Shown: positions 25,862 through 34,560 of the stretch, one piece after another
Position numbering within the stretch: the stretch's first letter is position 1
Layout of the letters: each line of letters begins with the position of its first letter
DNA from: Actinomadura rudentiformis
GTDB lineage: Bacteria; Actinomycetota; Actinomycetes; Streptosporangiales; Streptosporangiaceae
Assembly (NCBI RefSeq): GCF_008923185.1
Contig: NZ_WBMT01000037.1
Span: forward strand, 17,933-81,932
Direction: 5' to 3'
Length of the DNA stretch: 64,000 bases
Notes under the pieces: model-generated
Told to the model about the DNA's origin: nothing
Databases searched by the model: none
The model's input: only the letters and a program-made list of their open reading frames with translations
Made by a program: the position numbers and the translations under genes

Positions 25862-27784
25862 TCAGACTACCGAGAGAGGAAGCAGGCGCTTTCCGGTGGG
25901 GCCGATCTGGATCTCCGTGCCCATGGTGGGGCAGACGCCGCAGTCGTAGCAGGGAGTCCAGCGGCAGTCCTCGACTTCGGTCTCGTCAACCGCGTCCTGC
26001 CAGTCCTGCCAGAGCCACTCGCGGTCCAGCCCGGCGTCCAGGTGGTCCCAGGGGAGCACCTCGACCTCGTCGCGTTCGCGGGTGGTGTACCAGTCGACGT
26101 CGACGCCGTGCTCGGCCAGGACCTTGTCGGCGCTTCCCAGCCAGCGCTCGAACGAGAAGTGCTCGCTCCAGCCGTCGAAGCGGCCGCCGTCCTCCCAGAC
26201 CGCGCGGACGACCTGGCCGACGCGCCGGTCACCGCGCGAGAGCAGGCCCTCGACGATCGACGGCTGGCCGTCGTGGTAGCGCAGGCCGATGGCGCGGCCG
26301 TATTCGCGGTCAGTGCGCAGCGCCTCTTTGAGAGCCTTCAGGCGCCGGTCCACGGTCTCGTGGTCGCACTGGGCGGCCCACTGGAACGGGGTGTGCGGCT
26401 TGGGCACGAACCCGCCGATGGAGACCGTGCAGCGGATGTCACGGCGGCCGGTGGCGTCGCGGCCCGCCTTGATCACGCGCTTGGCCATGTCGGCGATGGC
26501 GAGGACGTCCTCGTCCTCCTCGGTGGGCAGCCCGCACATGAAGTAGAGCTTGACCTGGCGCCAGCCGTTCTCGTACGCGGTGGTCACGGTCCTGATCAGG
26601 TCGTCCTCGGTGACCATCTTGTTGATCACCTTGCGCATGCGCTCGGAGCCGCCCTCGGGCGCGAACGTCAGCCCGGACCGGCGCCCGCCGCGCGAGAACT
26701 CGTTGGCCAGCGTGATGTTGAACGCGTCGACCCGCGTGGACGGCAGCGACAGCGAGGTGTTGGTGCCCTCGTACCGGTCGGCGAGGTCCTTGGCCACCTC
26801 GCCGATCTCGCTGTGGTCGGCGCTGGACAGGCTGAGCAGCCCGACCTCCTGGAAACCGCTCTGCTTGAGGCCCTCGTCGACCATCGCGCCGATCGTGGTG
26901 ATCGACCGCTCCCGCACCGGGCGCGTGATCATGCCCGCCTGGCAGAACCGGCAGCCGCGTGTGCAGCCCCGGAAGATCTCCACGCTGAACCGTTCGTGCA
27001 CGGTCTCGGCCAGCGGGACCAGGGGCTTCTTGGGGTACGGCCACTCGTCCAGATCCATGACGGTGTGCTTTTCGACCCGCCAGGGCACGCCGGGCCGGTT
27101 GGGCGCGACGCGCTGGATGCGCCCGTCCGGCAGGTAGCTGACGTCGTAGAACTTCGGCACGTACACGCCGCCCGAGGCCGCCAGCCGCATCAGCAGCTCG
27201 TCGCGCCCGCCGGGGCGGCCCTCGGCCTTCCACTCGCGGACGACCTCGGTGATCGCCAGCGCGATCTCCTCGCCGTCGCCGAGCACCGCCGCGTCCAGGA
27301 AGTCGGCGATCGGCTCGGGGTTGAACGCGGCGTGCCCGCCCGCCAGCACGATCGGGTGCTCGTCGCCGCGGTCGGCGGCCTCCAGCGGGATGCCGGCCAG
27401 GTCGAGCGCGGTCAGCAGGTTGGTGTAGCCGAGCTCGGTCGAGAACGAGACGCCCAGCACGTCGAACGCCGCGACCGGGCGGTGCGCGTCGACCGTGAAC
27501 TGCGGGATGCCCTGCTCCCGCATGATCGCCTCAAGGTCCGGCCAGACGCTGTAGGTCCGTTCGGCGAGGACGCCGGCGCGCTCGTTGAGGATCTCGTAGA
27601 GGATCTGCACGCCCTGGTTGGGCAGCCCGACCTCGTAGGCGTCGGGATACATCAGGGCCCAGCGGACTTCGGCCTCGTCCCAGTCCTTGACCTGGGAGTT
27701 GAGCTCGCCGCCAACGTACTGAATCGGCTTCTGCACCCGTGGGAGCACCGGCTCCAGGCGCGGGAAGATCGACTCAACTGGCAT
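25862..27784 (-). CDS. TIGR03960 B12-binding-domain radical SAM protein
   Basis: 640 residues from ATG 27784 (GGAGGACTCCCC upstream); the frame is open much further upstream but only as a shadow of rodA. The N-terminal B12-binding-like domain contains PDAYEVGLPNQGVQIL. The radical SAM 4Fe-4S motif is RGCTRGCRFCQAG, i.e. CxxxCxxC. The C-terminal part holds a second Cys cluster (CRWTPCYDCGVCPTMG) that may bind another cluster. It probably acts with the DUF2344 protein downstream. Reaction unknown. Confidence 0.9.
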   Translation of the reverse strand: MPVESIFPRLEPVLPRVQKPIQYVGGELNSQVKDWDEAEVRWALMYPDAYEVGLPNQGVQILYEILNERAGVLAERTYSVWPDLEAIMREQGIPQFTVDAHRPVAAFDVLGVSFSTELGYTNLLTALDLAGIPLEAADRGDEHPIVLAGGHAAFNPEPIADFLDAAVLGDGEEIALAITEVVREWKAEGRPGGRDELLMRLAASGGVYVPKFYDVSYLPDGRIQRVAPNRPGVPWRVEKHTVMDLDEWPYPKKPLVPLAETVHERFSVEIFRGCTRGCRFCQAGMITRPVRERSITTIGAMVDEGLKQSGFQEVGLLSLSSADHSEIGEVAKDLADRYEGTNTSLSLPSTRVDAFNITLANEFSRGGRRSGLTFAPEGGSERMRKVINKMVTEDDLIRTVTTAYENGWRQVKLYFMCGLPTEEDEDVLAIADMAKRVIKAGRDATGRRDIRCTVSIGGFVPKPHTPFQWAAQCDHETVDRRLKALKEALRTDREYGRAIGLRYHDGQPSIVEGLLSRGDRRVGQVVRAVWEDGGRFDGWSEHFSFERWLGSADKVLAEHGVDVDWYTTRERDEVEVLPWDHLDAGLDREWLWQDWQDAVDETEVEDCRWTPCYDCGVCPTMGTEIQIGPTGKRLLPLSVV

Positions 27785-27840
27785 GGGGAGTCCTCCAAGG
27801 AAGGATGTGTGGGATCCGACCAGCGTACCCCCAGCTCGGG

Positions 27841-29055
27841 TCAGTCGAAGGCCCGGCGGCGGACATGGACGGCCTGGAGCAGCCCCAGCGCGATCATGTT
27901 GGCGAACGTGGCGGAGCCGCCGTAGGAGACGAACGGCAGCGGCAAGCCGGTGATCGGCATGATGCCCAGCGTCATGCCGACGTTCTCGAACGTCTGGAAG
28001 CCCATCCAGCAGACCACGCCGGTGGCGACCAGCGTGCCGAAGAAGTCGGCGGCCTGCGTCGCGATGCGCAGCCCGCGCCAGAACACCACGCCCAGCAAGA
28101 TGATGATCACCGCGGCCCCGAGGAAGCCCAGTTCCTCCCCCGCCACGGTGAAGATGAAGTCGGTCTGCTGCTCGGGGACGAAGTGGCCGCCGGTCTGCTC
28201 GCCCTGGAAGAGCCCCTTGCCGGTCACGCCGCCCGACCCGACCGCGATCCGGGCCTGCTGGGCGTTGTAGCCCGCGCCGCGCGGGTCGGCCGACGGGTCG
28301 ATGAACGCCGTGAACCGCGCGAGCTGGTAGGGCTTGAGCAGGCCGAAGAACCACGCCGAGAACGCGGCCAGCGCCGCGCCGCCGACCAGCCCGGTCAGCC
28401 AGCGCTTGCGCACGCCCGACACGGCCAGCACGCCGAGCACCGTGGCGCAGAAGACCAGCGTCGTGCCCAGGTCCGGCTGCATCATGATCAGAACGGCCGG
28501 GATCCCCGCCAGCCCCAGCGCCAGCAGGATGTCGCGCCGTCCCGGGCCGACCTCGCCGTCGCGCGGCTCGCCGAGGAGCATGGCGAGCAGCACCACCAGG
28601 CCGACCTTGGCGAACTCCGACGGCTGGATCTGGAACCCGCCGCCGATCACGATCCACGAGTGCGACCCGTTGATCGTCGAGCCCACGGGCGTCAGCACCA
28701 GCACCAGCCCGACGCAGGCGAGCACGTACAGGATCGGCACGTACGCGCGCAGCAGCCGGTAGTCGAGCACGGTCGCGACCCCGCCCAGCACGAAGCCGAT
28801 GACCAGGTTGAGCAGGTGCCGCTTGAAGAAGGCCTCGGGGTCCTTGCCCTGCTCGGTCAGGAGCTGGAACGTGGCGGACCGCACCAGCAGCGCGCCCACC
28901 ACTGACAGCGCGAACACGACGAGGATCAGCGTCCAGTCGAGCCTGCGGAGGCTCGCCAGGCGCCGCCGCCAGATGCCGTGGTCGCCGTAGCCGCCGACCG
29001 ACCCGGCGCCGCCCATCCCGCCGATGCCGCCGATGCCGCCGATGCCGCCGATCAT
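27841..29055 (-). CDS. rodA: RodA/FtsW family peptidoglycan glycosyltransferase
   Basis: 404 residues from ATG 29055, overlapping the PBP2 stop as ATGA. SEDS-family membrane protein with about ten transmembrane segments. Signatures: LDYRLLRAYVPILYVLACVG, NGSHSWIVIGGGFQIQPSEF, MMQPDLGTTLVF, FVPEQQTDFIFTVAGEELGF and PFVSYGGSATFANM. It polymerises lipid II during lateral wall growth together with PBP2. Unusual: the first ~20 residues are a Gly/Ile repeat encoded by tandem 9-bp units (near 29012-29052). Confidence 0.94.
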   Translation of the reverse strand: MIGGIGGIGGIGGMGGAGSVGGYGDHGIWRRRLASLRRLDWTLILVVFALSVVGALLVRSATFQLLTEQGKDPEAFFKRHLLNLVIGFVLGGVATVLDYRLLRAYVPILYVLACVGLVLVLTPVGSTINGSHSWIVIGGGFQIQPSEFAKVGLVVLLAMLLGEPRDGEVGPGRRDILLALGLAGIPAVLIMMQPDLGTTLVFCATVLGVLAVSGVRKRWLTGLVGGAALAAFSAWFFGLLKPYQLARFTAFIDPSADPRGAGYNAQQARIAVGSGGVTGKGLFQGEQTGGHFVPEQQTDFIFTVAGEELGFLGAAVIIILLGVVFWRGLRIATQAADFFGTLVATGVVCWMGFQTFENVGMTLGIMPITGLPLPFVSYGGSATFANMIALGLLQAVHVRRRAFD

Positions 29056-31154
29056 GAGGGCGCCCCGGTGCCGGCCCTGCCCGTGACGCCGCCCGAACCG
29101 ATTCCCAGCTTGGGCAGGGTCGCGGGCAGCTTGCCGTCCTTGAGGGCAGGCTTCTTGCCGCCCAGGCCGTACATCGCCTCCCAGATCTCCCGTACGGCGG
29201 GCGCGGCCAGACCGCCGCCTGTGCCGCCCTGGGAGAACATCGCCACCACCGCGAAGCGGGGCTTGTCGGCCGGGCCGTACGACGCGAACCACGAGGTGTC
29301 GTCCTTGCCCCAGACCTCGGCGGTGCCGGTCTTGCCGGCCACGGCGACCTTCTTGAGGTCGAAGCCGGCGAACGCCCCGCGCGCGGTGCCCGACTTGGGC
29401 ACGTCGGCCAGGCTGTCCCGGATGTACTTGAGCACCTTGGGATCCACCGGAAGGCGCTGCGCCTTCGGCGTGTCGATGCGGCGCGCGACCGAGCCGTCCG
29501 GCCGCACGACCGCCTGCGCGATCCGCGGCACGACCAGCCGCCCGCCGTTGGCCACCGCCGCGTACGCCCTGGTCAGCTGGAGTGGAGTGACGAGCATGTC
29601 GCCCTGGCCGATGGCGAGGTTGGCCGCGTCACCGGCGCGCCAGGCGAAGCCCTCAAGGCAGTTTTCGGCCGCGATCTTCTTGACGTAGGCGGCGCGTCCC
29701 GGGTCCTTGCGTTCGAGGTCGGGGTAGCCCTCCTTGGCGGCCTTGCAGTCGGCGTTCTTGGTGGCGTTCCAGTAGTCGCGCTTCCACTGCCGGTCCGGGA
29801 TCCGCCCGGGGGTCTCACCCGGCACGTCGATGCCGGTGCGGGAGCCGAAGCCCCACTTGCGGATCATGGTGACCATCGGGTCGGCGGGCTTCTTCTTGGG
29901 CTTCATGCCGCCGTCGCGCAGCCACGCCTCGTACGCGAACTTGTAGAAGATCGTGTCGCAGGAGACGACCAGGGCACGGTGCAGGTTCATGCTGCCGTGG
30001 GCCTGGCCCTCGAAGTTGCGGAAGGCGCGGCTGCCGACCATGTAGGAGCCGGGACAGCTGTAGGTGCCGTGCAGGTCGTAGCCGTCGGCGATCGCGCCGG
30101 TCAGGGTGGCGATCTTGAACGTGGACGCGGGAGCGAACTGGCCCTGGGTCGCCCGCGAGATCAGCGGCTCGCCCTTCTTCTTGCCTAGGAGCCCCTCGTA
30201 CTCGTCCTCGGAGATGCCGCCGGTCCAGATGGCCGGGTCGTACGTGGGGTAGCTGGCCAGCGCCACGACACGGCCGGTCTGCACGTCCATCACGACCGCG
30301 GCGGCGGAGTCGGCCTTCCTGCCCTGGGAGCGCGCGCTTTTGATCCCGTTCTCCAGCGCCTTCTCGGCCGCCTCCTGCACCTTGGCGTCGAGGCTGGTCA
30401 CCAGGTTGCCGCCGGGGATCGGCGACTTCTCCTGGGCGGTGCCCGTCACCCGGCCCTGGCTGTCGACCAGGACCTTGCGGAAGCCCGGCTCGCCGCGCAG
30501 ATCGCTGTCATAGGTGGCCTCCAGGCCGTCCCTTCCGATCAGGTCGACGCCGCTGTAGCCGGTGACCTTGAGGCCCTTGCGCTTGTCGAGCTCCTCCTGG
30601 GTGATCGGCTGGAGGTAACCGAGGGCCTGGACCGCGGCGGCGCCCTCGGGCTCGGGGTACTCGCGGACGGGCTGGACGGCCGCCGTCACACCGGGGTACT
30701 CCTCCTGCCGCTCCATGATCTGCAGCGCGCGCTTGGGGTCGACCCGGTCGTCGACGGGGATCGGCTGGTACGGAGATCCGGGCCAGCAGGGCCGCTTGAC
30801 CGTGGGCCCGCAGAGCCGGATCCGCTTCTCCAGGTCGGCCCGGGAGGTGCCGAGCGTCCTGGCGAGCCGGTCGAGGACGCCCTTGCCCTTGTCCTTCTGC
30901 CGCGCGAGCGCGGTGCGGTCGACCGAGACGACCAGCGCGGTGCGGTTGCGGACCAGCGCCCGCCCCGAGCCGTCGAGGATCATGCCGCGGACGGCGGGCA
31001 CCACGATGTCGCGGGTGCGGTTCTCGGCGGCGATCTGGCGGTAGTGCGCGCCGTCGAGGACCTGCATCGTCCACAGCCGTCCCATCAGGACCAGCAGCAT
31101 CGCCCCGACGAGCACGTACAGTACGACGAGCCGGAAGTGGGTCCTGGAGTTCAC
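29052..31154 (-). CDS. mrdA: Penicillin-binding protein 2 (transpeptidase)
   Basis: 700 residues from GTG 31154, overlapping the mreD stop as GTGA. One N-terminal membrane anchor (FRLVVLYVLVGAMLLVLMG), a dimerisation domain (VVPAVRGMILDGSGRALV), then the transpeptidase domain with SxxK in APASTFKIATLTG (about 345), SxN-type SCD near 400 and KTG in VAGKTGTAEVWG (about 608). It cross-links peptidoglycan made by RodA. The gene for its partner overlaps downstream and mreD overlaps upstream, so the four genes are translated as a unit. Confidence 0.94.
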   Translation of the reverse strand: MNSRTHFRLVVLYVLVGAMLLVLMGRLWTMQVLDGAHYRQIAAENRTRDIVVPAVRGMILDGSGRALVRNRTALVVSVDRTALARQKDKGKGVLDRLARTLGTSRADLEKRIRLCGPTVKRPCWPGSPYQPIPVDDRVDPKRALQIMERQEEYPGVTAAVQPVREYPEPEGAAAVQALGYLQPITQEELDKRKGLKVTGYSGVDLIGRDGLEATYDSDLRGEPGFRKVLVDSQGRVTGTAQEKSPIPGGNLVTSLDAKVQEAAEKALENGIKSARSQGRKADSAAAVVMDVQTGRVVALASYPTYDPAIWTGGISEDEYEGLLGKKKGEPLISRATQGQFAPASTFKIATLTGAIADGYDLHGTYSCPGSYMVGSRAFRNFEGQAHGSMNLHRALVVSCDTIFYKFAYEAWLRDGGMKPKKKPADPMVTMIRKWGFGSRTGIDVPGETPGRIPDRQWKRDYWNATKNADCKAAKEGYPDLERKDPGRAAYVKKIAAENCLEGFAWRAGDAANLAIGQGDMLVTPLQLTRAYAAVANGGRLVVPRIAQAVVRPDGSVARRIDTPKAQRLPVDPKVLKYIRDSLADVPKSGTARGAFAGFDLKKVAVAGKTGTAEVWGKDDTSWFASYGPADKPRFAVVAMFSQGGTGGGLAAPAVREIWEAMYGLGGKKPALKDGKLPATLPKLGIGSGGVTGRAGTGAPS

Positions 31155-31744
31155 AGCCGCGTCCCCACTCCGCTCCGGTAGCTCGCGGCGGGCACCACGG
31201 AACGATCCCGGGACGGGCGTTCTCCGCGTTCGAAGCGGCGGGTCACGCGTAGCACGGCCCACACCACGAAGGGGCTCGCCATCACGTCGTAGAGGACCTG
31301 CAACGGCACGATGCGCGTCACGATCGTCCAGCTCGCGCGCGGGTCGCCGAGCAGCATCCCGGTCGCCGCGTACAGCACGGTCGCGACCAGGGCGCCCGCC
31401 GCGACGGCGAAGAACGGCACCAGCGACTGGCGGTCCATCTCGTCGGAGGCCAGCCCGCAGACATGGCCGATCAGGCAGTAGACCAGCGCGTACCGGCCGA
31501 TCGTGTGGTCGGCGGGCGGGATGATGTCGGCCGCCAGCCCCGCGCAGAACCCGGCCACCAGCCCGGTCAGCGACCCGTTGACCAGCGCCAGCGCCACCAC
31601 CGTCAGCAGGACCAGGTCGGGCGTCACGCCACCGGGCAGCGGCAGCCGGTTGGCCACCGACACCTGCAGGATCAGCGCGGCAACGATCACGACCGCCGTG
31701 AGGACGTTGCGGCCGGCCGGCGACACCTCCGGTGTGTTCAGCAC
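31151..31744 (-). CDS. mreD: Rod shape-determining protein MreD
   Basis: 197 residues from GTG 31744, one base after the mreC stop. Five or so hydrophobic segments (VLTAVVIVAALILQVSVANR; GVTPDLVLLTVVALALVNG; GLVAGFCAGLAADIIPPADH). The PDLVLL and GFxxGLxxD motifs are typical of MreD. It links the cytoplasmic MreB system to the membrane wall enzymes. Confidence 0.9.
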   Translation of the reverse strand: MLNTPEVSPAGRNVLTAVVIVAALILQVSVANRLPLPGGVTPDLVLLTVVALALVNGSLTGLVAGFCAGLAADIIPPADHTIGRYALVYCLIGHVCGLASDEMDRQSLVPFFAVAAGALVATVLYAATGMLLGDPRASWTIVTRIVPLQVLYDVMASPFVVWAVLRVTRRFERGERPSRDRSVVPAASYRSGVGTRL

Positions 31745-31745
31745 A

Positions 31746-32744
31746 TCAATCCCCCGATGACGGCTTGGTGGACGGCTTCTTGGACGGCTTGCCGTCGCCC
31801 GCCGGCTTGCGGTCGCCCGGCTTGCCGCTCGGCGTGGCGGAGGGGGTGGCCGACGGCGTCGGCTTGGGCTTGGGCGGCAGCACCGCGTCGCGCGGATCGG
31901 CCTTGGGCGGGGCCACCACCACCGCGACGACGTCGAGGCTGGTGAACTTGGTGAACGGGCGCACGTAGGCGATGCGGTTCAGGTCCCCGACCGGCTGGTC
32001 GATCCGTTCGATGACGCCGATCGGCACGCCCGGCACGTACGGCCGCTCCGCCTGGGAGCCGAGCGTCACCAGCCGCTGGCCCACCTTCATCGGCGCGGTG
32101 GCGTTGAGCAGCTGGAAACGCAGCGGCGTGCCGCCGCCGTCGCCGAGACCCCGGCGGCCGCGGCCCTGCACGATGCCGATCTCCTGGGAGTCCTCCAGGC
32201 GGCTGCCGACCTGCGAGGTCACGTCGGTGGCGAGCAGCACCGTGGCGGTGGCCGGGCCGACCCGGACGACGCGGCCGACCAGGCCGTCGGCGCTCATCAC
32301 GGTCATCTCCGGCCGGACGCCGCTGCGCGAACCCACGTCGATGGTGACGGTGTCCTCGAAGCCCTGCCCGGCGGAGATCACCTTCGCCGCCGCGATCTTG
32401 TAGCCGCCCATCCCGGCCGAGCCCAGCAGCCGGTCGAGCTGCGCGGCGCGGTTCTGGTCGAGCCGGCTCGCGCGCAGCTGCTCGCGGAGCCGCTGGTTTT
32501 CGCGTTCGAGCCGGTCGGCGCGGCGCCGTTCACCCGGCGCGTCGGTGAACGCGTCGAAGGTGTTGCCGATCGGCCGCACCACCGCCGCCGACGCACGCTC
32601 CACCGGGCCGAACACCGTGGCGCCGACCCCGCGAAGGCCGCGCAGCGGCGAGCTCTCCCCACCGCGATAGTCGACTGTGATCAGCGCGAGCGCCACGACG
32701 AGGAGCAAGCCGAGGACCAAGCGGGTCCGTCGGGTGTCCTTCAC
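31746..32744 (-). CDS. mreC: Rod shape-determining protein MreC
   Basis: 332 residues. One membrane anchor near the start (LVLGLLLVVALALITVDY), a short coiled coil (RADRLERENQRLREQLRASR) and the beta-rich periplasmic core with DVGSRSGVRPEMTVMSADGL and VGRVVRVGPATATVLL. The C-terminal ~60 residues are Pro/Lys/Ser-rich and disordered. It scaffolds PBP2 in the elongation complex. Start GTG 32744 follows mreB by 42 bp. Confidence 0.93.
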   Translation of the reverse strand: MKDTRRTRLVLGLLLVVALALITVDYRGGESSPLRGLRGVGATVFGPVERASAAVVRPIGNTFDAFTDAPGERRRADRLERENQRLREQLRASRLDQNRAAQLDRLLGSAGMGGYKIAAAKVISAGQGFEDTVTIDVGSRSGVRPEMTVMSADGLVGRVVRVGPATATVLLATDVTSQVGSRLEDSQEIGIVQGRGRRGLGDGGGTPLRFQLLNATAPMKVGQRLVTLGSQAERPYVPGVPIGVIERIDQPVGDLNRIAYVRPFTKFTSLDVVAVVVAPPKADPRDAVLPPKPKPTPSATPSATPSGKPGDRKPAGDGKPSKKPSTKPSSGD

Positions 32745-32786
32745 CCACTGACCTCCCTTTTTCCGTGCGCGAAGGGGGCTGGGCGG

Positions 32787-33821
32787 TCAGTGTCGCGGCT
32801 CGGGGACGAGGACCTGACGCAACGATTCGAAGTCCTCGACGCACTTGCCGGTGCCGAGGACGACCGAGTCGAGCGGGTTGTCGACGAGGTGGATCGGCAT
32901 GCCGGTCTCCTCGCGCAGCCGCTCGTCGAGGTTCTTGAGCAGGGCTCCGCCCCCGGTGAGGGCGATCCCGCGGTCCATGATGTCGCCGGACAGTTCGGGC
33001 GGGCACTTGTCGAGGGTGGTCTTGACCGCGTCCACGATGGCGTTGACCGGCTCCTCGATCGCGCGGCGCACCTCCTCGGAGGAGATCACCACGGTCTTGG
33101 GCAGCCCGCTCACCAGGTCGCGGCCGCGGATCTCCGCGTGCGGTTCGTCGTCGCCGCCGGGATAGGCCGACCCGATCGCCATCTTGATCTCCTCCGCGGT
33201 GCGCTCCCCGAGCATCAGGGAGTACTCCTTCTTGGAGAACGAGATCACGGCCTGGTCGAGTTCGTCACCACCGACACGCACGGACTGGCTGGTCACGATG
33301 CCGCCGAGCGAGATGATGGCGACCTCGGTGGTGCCGCCGCCGATGTCGACCACCATGTTGCCGGTGGGCTCGTACACGGGCAGCCCGGCGCCGATCGCGG
33401 CGGCCATGGGCTCCTCGATGATGTAGACCCGGCGGGCGCCGGCCTGGTAGCCGGCCTCCTTGACGGCGCGCTGCTCCACCCCGGTGATGCCGCTGGGCAC
33501 GGCCACCACGATGCGTGGTTTGGCGAAATGCCGTCGCTTGTGCACCTTTTGGATGAAATAGCGCAACATTCGTTCGGTGACGTCGAAGTCGGCGATGACA
33601 CCGTCCTTCAGCGGACGTACGGCGACGATGTTGCCGGGAGTGCGGCCGATCATGCGCTTCGCCTCGATGCCCACCGCAACGATCTTGCCTGTATTGGTAT
33701 TGATCGCTACCACAGAGGGCTCGTTCAGGACGATGCCGCGCCCGCGCACGTACACCAGCGTGTTAGCGGTACCGAGATCGACCGCCATGTCACGGCCAAG
33801 AAAAGACAGCTTGTTACCCAT
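32787..33821 (-). CDS. mreB: Rod shape-determining protein MreB (actin homologue)
   Basis: 344 residues from ATG 33821. Actin-fold motifs: DMAVDLGTANTLVYVRGRGI (phosphate 1), PSVVAINTNTGKIVAVG, VVDIGGGTTEVAIISLGGI (phosphate 2) and GIALTGGGALLKNLDERL (adenosine). It polymerises under the membrane and directs wall synthesis; in mycelial actinomycetes MreB is mainly needed for spore walls. First gene of the mreBCD-PBP2-rodA operon, with a 140-bp upstream region bordered by the ndk terminator. Confidence 0.96.
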   Translation of the reverse strand: MGNKLSFLGRDMAVDLGTANTLVYVRGRGIVLNEPSVVAINTNTGKIVAVGIEAKRMIGRTPGNIVAVRPLKDGVIADFDVTERMLRYFIQKVHKRRHFAKPRIVVAVPSGITGVEQRAVKEAGYQAGARRVYIIEEPMAAAIGAGLPVYEPTGNMVVDIGGGTTEVAIISLGGIVTSQSVRVGGDELDQAVISFSKKEYSLMLGERTAEEIKMAIGSAYPGGDDEPHAEIRGRDLVSGLPKTVVISSEEVRRAIEEPVNAIVDAVKTTLDKCPPELSGDIMDRGIALTGGGALLKNLDERLREETGMPIHLVDNPLDSVVLGTGKCVEDFESLRQVLVPEPRH

Positions 33822-33959
33822 GAAGAAAGGGAGCCCTTCATGTTGGCGGGCGTGCAGAGCGGCGTAACCATCGTAACGCGCTGAAGCGGTGCGAGGCAGA
33901 CACCGCACCGGGGCGTCTTGCCTAAAAATCAGAGGCCTACCAGGCCAGTTTTGGCAAAA

Positions 33960-33995
33960 ACACACGCGGGCCGGATCCATCCGGCCCGCGTGTGT
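33960..33995 (-). terminator. ndk terminator
   Basis: A 15-bp perfect stem (ACACACGCGGGCCGG at 33960-33974, complement 33981-33995) with a 6-nt loop. On the minus strand it is followed by TTTTTGCC. It lies after the ndk stop and before the mreB promoter region. Confidence 0.88.
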
Positions 33996-34075
33996 CAGCT
34001 TTCCCCGTCCCCCGTCCTCTGAAACTGCCGGACACGTGGACAGGTCGGGACGCTTGTCGGCGCCCCTCAGGGGTG

Positions 34076-34486
<411 letters not shown>

Positions 34487-34560
34487 GGATAGTTCTCCTC
34501 GTACAGGTGGGATTACGCGAGAAGGTTACCCGGCCCGGCAGCCCGTTTTCGCCCCGATGG

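Noticed and set aside
25862..28657. 931-residue version of the radical SAM gene
   Set aside because: The upstream third is antisense-free but overlaps rodA in another frame and is Arg-rich shadow sequence; the ATG at 27784 has a strong ribosome binding site and the right family start.
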